The notes under the pieces were generated by a model, which was given only the letters and a program-made list of their open reading frames with translations, was not told the DNA's origin and searched no databases. Of a stretch of 61,849 bases of DNA, positions 57,052-61,849 are shown one piece after another (within the stretch, counting starts at the first letter, position 1; the number at the start of each line of letters is the position of its first letter). A program made the position numbers and the translations under genes. The DNA is from Sphacelaria rigidula. Lineage: Eukaryota; Phaeophyceae; Sphacelariales. The stretch is taken from contig CAXNAA020000002.1 in assembly GCA_964200075.2 (NCBI GenBank), forward strand, positions 1 to 61,849, given 5' to 3'.

Positions 57052-58144
57052 TCACTGCTCCGTCGAAGAGCACCCTGCAGGTTGCAGCGTCTCCGGTTTA
57101 CATGAGTCTCGTGGTCGTTTAACACGCTTGAACGCAAACACGAAATCAGGCAGCGGAGGGAGAAGACGCACGATATTCCAATACGGCTCCTGTGATCGAT
57201 TTATCTCCTCCACTTTGCGTGCCGCGCCTGCTACACCCTCGCCCCAAAAGGCCCTCTTTAACCTGTTCATGTGGAGATTGTTGCCGTGCAACGTGGTGGA
57301 CGTCCTCAAATTACTTTCGCGACAGTCTAGGGCGATGTCGTTGAGGTGCTCGACGTACTCGAATCCGTGCTCGTTGGGCGAGCCTGTCACACCAAGCAGC
57401 CACCGATGAAACAGAGTAGACTGGAGAACTTCCAGGCTTTTTGCACCATTGGGCACGAACCGGGTAGTTTTGGCCGAGAGTACTGGTTGACTCGTATCGG
57501 TCGGCGTAGACTGAGTTCCTTCCGGTGTGCAACTCATCGATAACACGGTGGATATGTTTTCTGTCGAACACGAGGAAGGCCAGAACGTCCTCCGTTTCAT
57601 AAGGAGTGACGTCTCCGAGGTGGACGACAGCACATTTGTCGACGAACGCTATATGTAATGTTTCGCATTGTCTGGAAGGTTTTTTACACCATTGCGCACG
57701 AACTGGAAAATTTTGGTTGAGCACGTCAGTTGAATCGTATCGGTCGGCGTAGATTGAGTTCCTTCCGTTGTGCAACTCATCGATAACGCGGTGGATATGT
57801 TTTCTGTCGAATACGAGGAAGGTGGGAGCATTGCCCGATTCATGAGGAGTGACGTCTCCGAGGTGGACCACAGCACATTTGTCAACGAACGCTAGAATGT
57901 TTCGACTTGTCCTGTGCCCCGGGTTTTTCGTTGACGTCCGCCCCTTCACGTCGGCAAAACGGGTTGTCGTGCCAAGCTCGATGTACCAGATGCTATCCAA
58001 GAATATCTTACTAAGGAGAGGGTTTTCACAGTCTGGGCTACGACACAGCCCGCAAGTGCTCGACTCTCGCTTGATTCCCGACATACTCCACGCACAACCA
58101 TGCCCCTCACCTCTGTATCCGTCCACGTAGAGTGTGCGAGGCAT
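57052..58144 (-). pseudogene. HNH/AP2-type endonuclease-like gene with duplicated exon
   Basis: Two tandem blocks each encode VVHLGDVTP...FLVFDRKHIHRVIDELH (57.9-57.7 kb and 57.65-57.45 kb). Then, after a frame change near 57430, HRWLLGVTGSPNEHGFEYVE and LDCRESNLRTSTTLHGNNLH follow, which match HNH_3/AP2-associated endonucleases ('H-R...v-x-H-x-[ND]...D-x-R-x-x-N-L-R...N'). A third frame covers the same DNA with other readings. Length and context suggest a free-standing endonuclease or mobile gene, now broken. Function of the repeated N-terminal block unknown. Confidence 0.5.
57425..57895. repeat. tandem duplication of about 230 bp
   Basis: The segments 57425-57655 and about 57660-57895 align over nearly their whole length, for instance CTCATCGATAACxCGGTGGA and GAGTGACGTCTCCGAGGTGG in both, with roughly 10-15 per cent mismatches. 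The duplicated block is the N-terminal unit of the HNH-type gene. Confidence 0.8.
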
Positions 58145-59484
58145 AGCACAACGCGTACTAGTTGAGGCCTCACAATCACCAACGCCCTCTCACATTTGTC
58201 CAACCACCCTGCGCCGTGGGGAACACTTGCTATTCGCGAGAGCAATGCGCGCGAATCTTTCCAGAAGGGGCTGATAAGAGAGAAACAAACAGGTGGATGG
58301 TGCGGGGCTTCTTCACTCTGGCTGATTCTGGCCTTATAAAAGTCTAGAACGCCAAAAGTCTGTTGTAGAACGCCGCTTTTTCTAGAAGCCTATACCGTCG
58401 TCTACAGAAGAAGGCCGAAAACAGATCTGTTCTCGCAACCTATCCAAAAGAATCCTCACAAGCATGTGTCGCTGCTTACGTGCTCCAAACCACCATGATT
58501 GTTTGTTATCAACACGATCCGATGCGCATGGCTCACAGAAATCGATCACAAAAATCCGAGCTCAATCGGAGGGAGTGGTGACGAGATACGACCGTTTTTA
58601 TGGGTTGCGCCGCAAACTGTCCCGAAACGAAACAAACGTTTAAGAACCCGCCGAGCGGCGCGCGCTTCCTCTGCCTCCCTCACACACACAGCCCTTCATC
58701 ACCTATCGCAGCAGCAGTCAACGGCCATCAGCAGAAGCACCAGCCAAATTCCCCAAGCTACGTTCGGGGAGATGGAAGGTGCGTGTTTCTCTCCCCTCGT
58801 TGTTTGTCTTGTGGGTGGAACGCGCGTGTGTGTTCTGTCAACCATGGGACGCACATGTAAGATCTCATAGGCGTTGATATCAACACACAGACATTCCCCC
58901 ACCTCCCCTGAACTTCAGTGTTTCTTCCTTAGAGTGTGTCTAAGCCTTCCACTGCAAAAAGTTTTACTTTTGAAGCTATATGGCGAGCGCGTTTAACCCT
59001 TTTAGTACTGGAAGCCCGTTTGGTGACGATTTAGTGACACCTAACTTTAGCCACTGTTCATATGACTTTGCGGTGCACAGACAGTCTTTTGATACCGTAC
59101 AAAGGCCTGAGGTTACCCTGCCGAGGGGTATGGACACTATAGCTACGTATGTGGCCTCCACACAGCTCCACAGCAGCGCTGGGGACACAACTGAGTTGTC
59201 ACGGATATCTCAAAATCACGAAAAAACAAACGTCTCAGCGATTCCAAATTCTGTACTTTCCGCGGCGCCCCCAGCGATTTGAGCCGTTGAGCTGACAGCA
59301 GACACACGCCGCTTCGCTGTAACTCTCGAAAAACACCGTCTGCCGAGCTTAGAGCGGGTTGCCCCGCCCGCCACGCTCTTTTGTGTGCTGGGGGGGCTGC
59401 TTCGTGTGTTTACACACGCAGTAGCCTAGGATTCACCTCATGTCCCAGGCGACCAAGAACTTCTGTATTGTCTAGCACCCGAAA

Positions 59485-59575
59485 AAAGTTTGACTTGGGT
59501 TTAAGTATGGGAAGTGTCACCAAACGTTTGGGAAAGTTTGACTGCTCTTTAGTATAGGGAAGTGTCACCAAATCG
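59485..59575. repeat. two-copy direct repeat, about 45 bp
   Basis: AAGTTTGACTTGGGTTTAAG and AAGTTTGACTGCTCTTTAGT each continue into GGGAAGTGTCACCAAA. Confidence 0.7.
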
Positions 59576-61191
59576 CAAGGGTCCTCGCAGCTGGGTTTTG
59601 AGAGAGACTGTACTCCTCGACCAATCAGCGGGCACCCAGAAAGGCGCGATACATTTTTTTCCGATAACTTTTTTTTCAGAGGGCGTGGGTTCTAAAAGGA
59701 AGGGTTAAATGCTCAACGCTCACAAGAAGTGGCGGGGGCACCGTGATTTCATTCAGAGGGTATGTTCATGAGCCCCCTTTCAAATCGCCACCCTGCACCC
59801 GTCTGCTAGACCCCCGACCCACCCAAACTTACCCTCACAACACCAAATGTGTTTTTTTTACGTCTTGGGACGTTTCCGCGGAGAAACCCGCCGAAAAGCT
59901 ACGGACCTCCTGTCTTCACGACCACGTTTCCGTATGTATCTCGGCGCCAAATCGTCCGCTGGACCTTTGTTTTATTTTGCTAGATGCGCACTGACCGCAT
60001 CTTCATTTCTGACCGGCCAGAATTTGTTTTGAGGAAACAATGGATTTTTAGATTTGAAAAAGCTGTATTTGCGGCCGATTGTCTATGCTAGTAAAAAGCC
60101 GCATAAGTGGCCGACATGTTGTTCGATCTCGTTCAAATTCGAGGGCAGTGTGTGTCTTGCCTATGTCCACCTGACGCAAAAAAAACGAAGAGAATCCGAG
60201 TTCATGTCGATTTTTAAAGCTTGTATGAAGATTTTCAGCAGTAGTGTTTCAGTCTACGTGGATTGCCCTGAAACCTGGCACCCGTATGTGTTTGGGCCAT
60301 GCCTACCGATCTACGCGAAGAAAAACGATTGAAATCGAAGTACCAGTTGTTATTTTACAGGCATATTTCCTACCCGTACATCCACAAGGCCCCCTTGATC
60401 ACTTACTCCGCCCCCACTCGTCACAGATAGTGCTATGACCCACAAAATGTGCCACGTTTGTGCTCCCGGCCCCTTTGCCTACCATTCGCAACTTCTGAGC
60501 CGAATCCGAGCAGGTGTCTTCGAGAAACGCGCCCGTGCGATGGGATGCTCACGGGACTGTAGTGTAGTAGTGTAGTCAACCAGTTAGAAAACGTACACCG
60601 AGCCGTACACTTTTTTTGGATGGATCGCAGCCAATCAGCAATCGTGCACGTATCGTACAGAGCCGTGCCGTAGTATTTTCAAGTGTTTTTTACGATTGGA
60701 GCATGATTCAAGTTTCCTGGAAACTTTGAGAGCGCCTTATACAAGAGGTATTCGCGAATCGTTTTGAGAACGATTGCAGCTTGTTATTGTGTGGTTTGTG
60801 GTCATGCTTACGCATGAAACATGGTTGTTGAGCGAGTATGATCGTATCGCGTGTGCAGGGTAAATCTCTGGCGTACACGTGGGTATTTGGCATGTGTGTG
60901 TTGTGCTGATATGGTTGGCACGGACGATGCATGGCGTTTGCTGCGAGGAAGATGGCATTGCATGTGCTGATTGGAATATTGGCATACACGTGCGGATTTC
61001 ATATGCTGAGTGGAAATTTGACAGGCATGTGCGAATGTTTGCTCGAATGGTACTGATGTGAATGGTATCTGGTGACGACCTAGGGTGGGGCAGTTTTCAA
61101 TATACTGCTGTATGCTGAATGGAGTAGACCTCATATAATCTTGTTCGCGTAGGAACACAGTTGAATCATATCTGTGCGGGTTGGACGTGCT

Positions 61192-61338
61192 GACTGCAGG
61201 ATATATGGAATGCCGCTGTTAGCGTAAAAATGAGCAATCAACTACGAAATGCGTAGGCTCGTACTGGCTGTAGGATGGTGACACCTGCTGTTAGCGTGAA
61301 AATGAGCTGAAAGGTAAGAAATGCGTAGGCTCGTCGTA
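61192..61338. repeat. two-copy tandem repeat, about 75 bp
   Basis: CTGTTAGCGTAAAAATGAGC and CTGTTAGCGTGAAAATGAGC are each followed by GAAATGCGTAGGCTCGT at the same spacing. Confidence 0.7.
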
Positions 61339-61849
61339 TGTGAGCAGGTATGACGCGAGTGCTTCCGGTGGTTGAAGATAAAGACATTATGCGCGCATGC
61401 ATCAATGATCTGTGACCGTGGCACGATTTCGTATGAATTGTCACGTGTTTGAACAAGCACGTGGTTGGTTTTTCGTTCCTGTCAGAAGGAGCATGTGGAT
61501 GATGCGTTCATTTCTTCGAAGAACTGGTGTAGGAAACGTGCACGAGTGTCGAGAAATTTATTGTTTCTACCTGTTGGCTGATGCACGGATGGGATATGAC
61601 GGTCCAAGATCCAAACGAGATATCGAAATGTCGGGGATTTGCTCGAACACCAGAGTTTGAAAACGAGATCACGAGGGGTGATCAATGATGGCGGTGGACG
61701 ACGTCCGTTCGCCGTCGTTGGATTTCTATACATGGCTTGAAAAGCGGTTTGAGTCATGGCTTTCCTTTGATTGTCTTGACGAAATGATGGCAAGTTGAAG
61801 CATTGAAGCTCTGACGGCGGGGAGGCATGCGATTGCACATACGTATTTT

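Larger units (their letters stand above)
58150..61849. other. repeat-rich host-type DNA, no confident gene
   Basis: A frame at 58980-59282 (MASAFNPFSTGSPFGDDLVT) is open for 100 codons but has no recognised motif and may be an exon or chance. CTAGA-rich sequence lies at about 58340-58395. Two short tandem repeats are listed separately. No RNA gene or splice-supported exon was found. Confidence 0.5.

Noticed and set aside
1-61849. CRISPR arrays, tRNA or rRNA genes
   Set aside because: No regularly spaced short repeats and no tRNA-like or rRNA-like sequence were recognised by eye. A tRNAscan-SE or Infernal run would settle this.

Overview
The window reads as a eukaryotic chromosome carrying a degraded copy of a nucleocytoplasmic large DNA virus. 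From about 2.0 kb to about 53 kb the genes are intron-less, tightly packed on both strands, and include large-DNA-virus hallmarks: B-family DNA polymerase, late transcription factors VLTF2 and VLTF3, a poxvirus A22-type Holliday junction resolvase, a gp2.5-like single-stranded DNA-binding protein, a clamp-loader subunit, a hybrid histidine kinase, YqaJ nuclease and SF2 helicase remnants, collagen-like and fibre-like proteins, and a Fanzor/IS4 element. A hybrid histidine kinase, clamp loader and latent integration fit the phaeoviruses (Phycodnaviridae of brown algae). The last 8 kb has spliced-looking 24-residue LRR and roughly 40-residue TPR exon modules, as described for brown algae such as Ectocarpus. 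I infer an endogenous phaeovirus-like provirus in a brown-algal genome; the taxon is inference.

Layout. 0-2.0 kb: a 461-bp inverted-repeat element, a possible Fanzor remnant, and no clear gene. 2-12.4 kb: resolvase, a DUF5767-type protein, VLTF3, a Pcf11-like zinc-finger protein, a membrane protein, wrecked VLTF2. 12.5-17.6 kb: DNA polymerase and two virion-type proteins. 18-28.2 kb: histidine kinase, clamp loader, membrane proteins, a processive glycosyltransferase beside a nucleotide-sugar dehydrogenase, protein kinase, J-domain protein, cyclin. 28-37 kb: membrane protein, ssDNA-binding protein, ankyrin protein, IS4/Fanzor element, papain-like protease, AN1 finger. 37-53 kb: two fibre paralogues, a basic DNA-binding protein, structural proteins, a YqaJ-helicase fusion scar, redoxin-like protein, collagen-like protein. 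53.6-58.2 kb: LRR exon, decayed TPR exon array, tyrosine-recombinase and HNH remnants. 58.2-61.8 kb: repeat-rich, no confident gene.

The dominant property is decay. Close to twenty viral genes carry in-frame stops or frameshifts while the same or an adjacent frame continues the recognisable protein. DNA polymerase, VLTF2, clamp loader, histidine kinase, protein kinase, cyclin and the glycosyltransferase are all broken. The resolvase, VLTF3, the ssDNA-binding protein, protease and fibre proteins still read through. The module would have covered replication and recombination, late transcription and mRNA 3'-end control, host-cell control (kinases, cyclin), polysaccharide synthesis, and virion fibres. 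As it stands this copy could not make a virus without functions supplied elsewhere. Coordinates of lesions were read by hand and may be off by a few bases.
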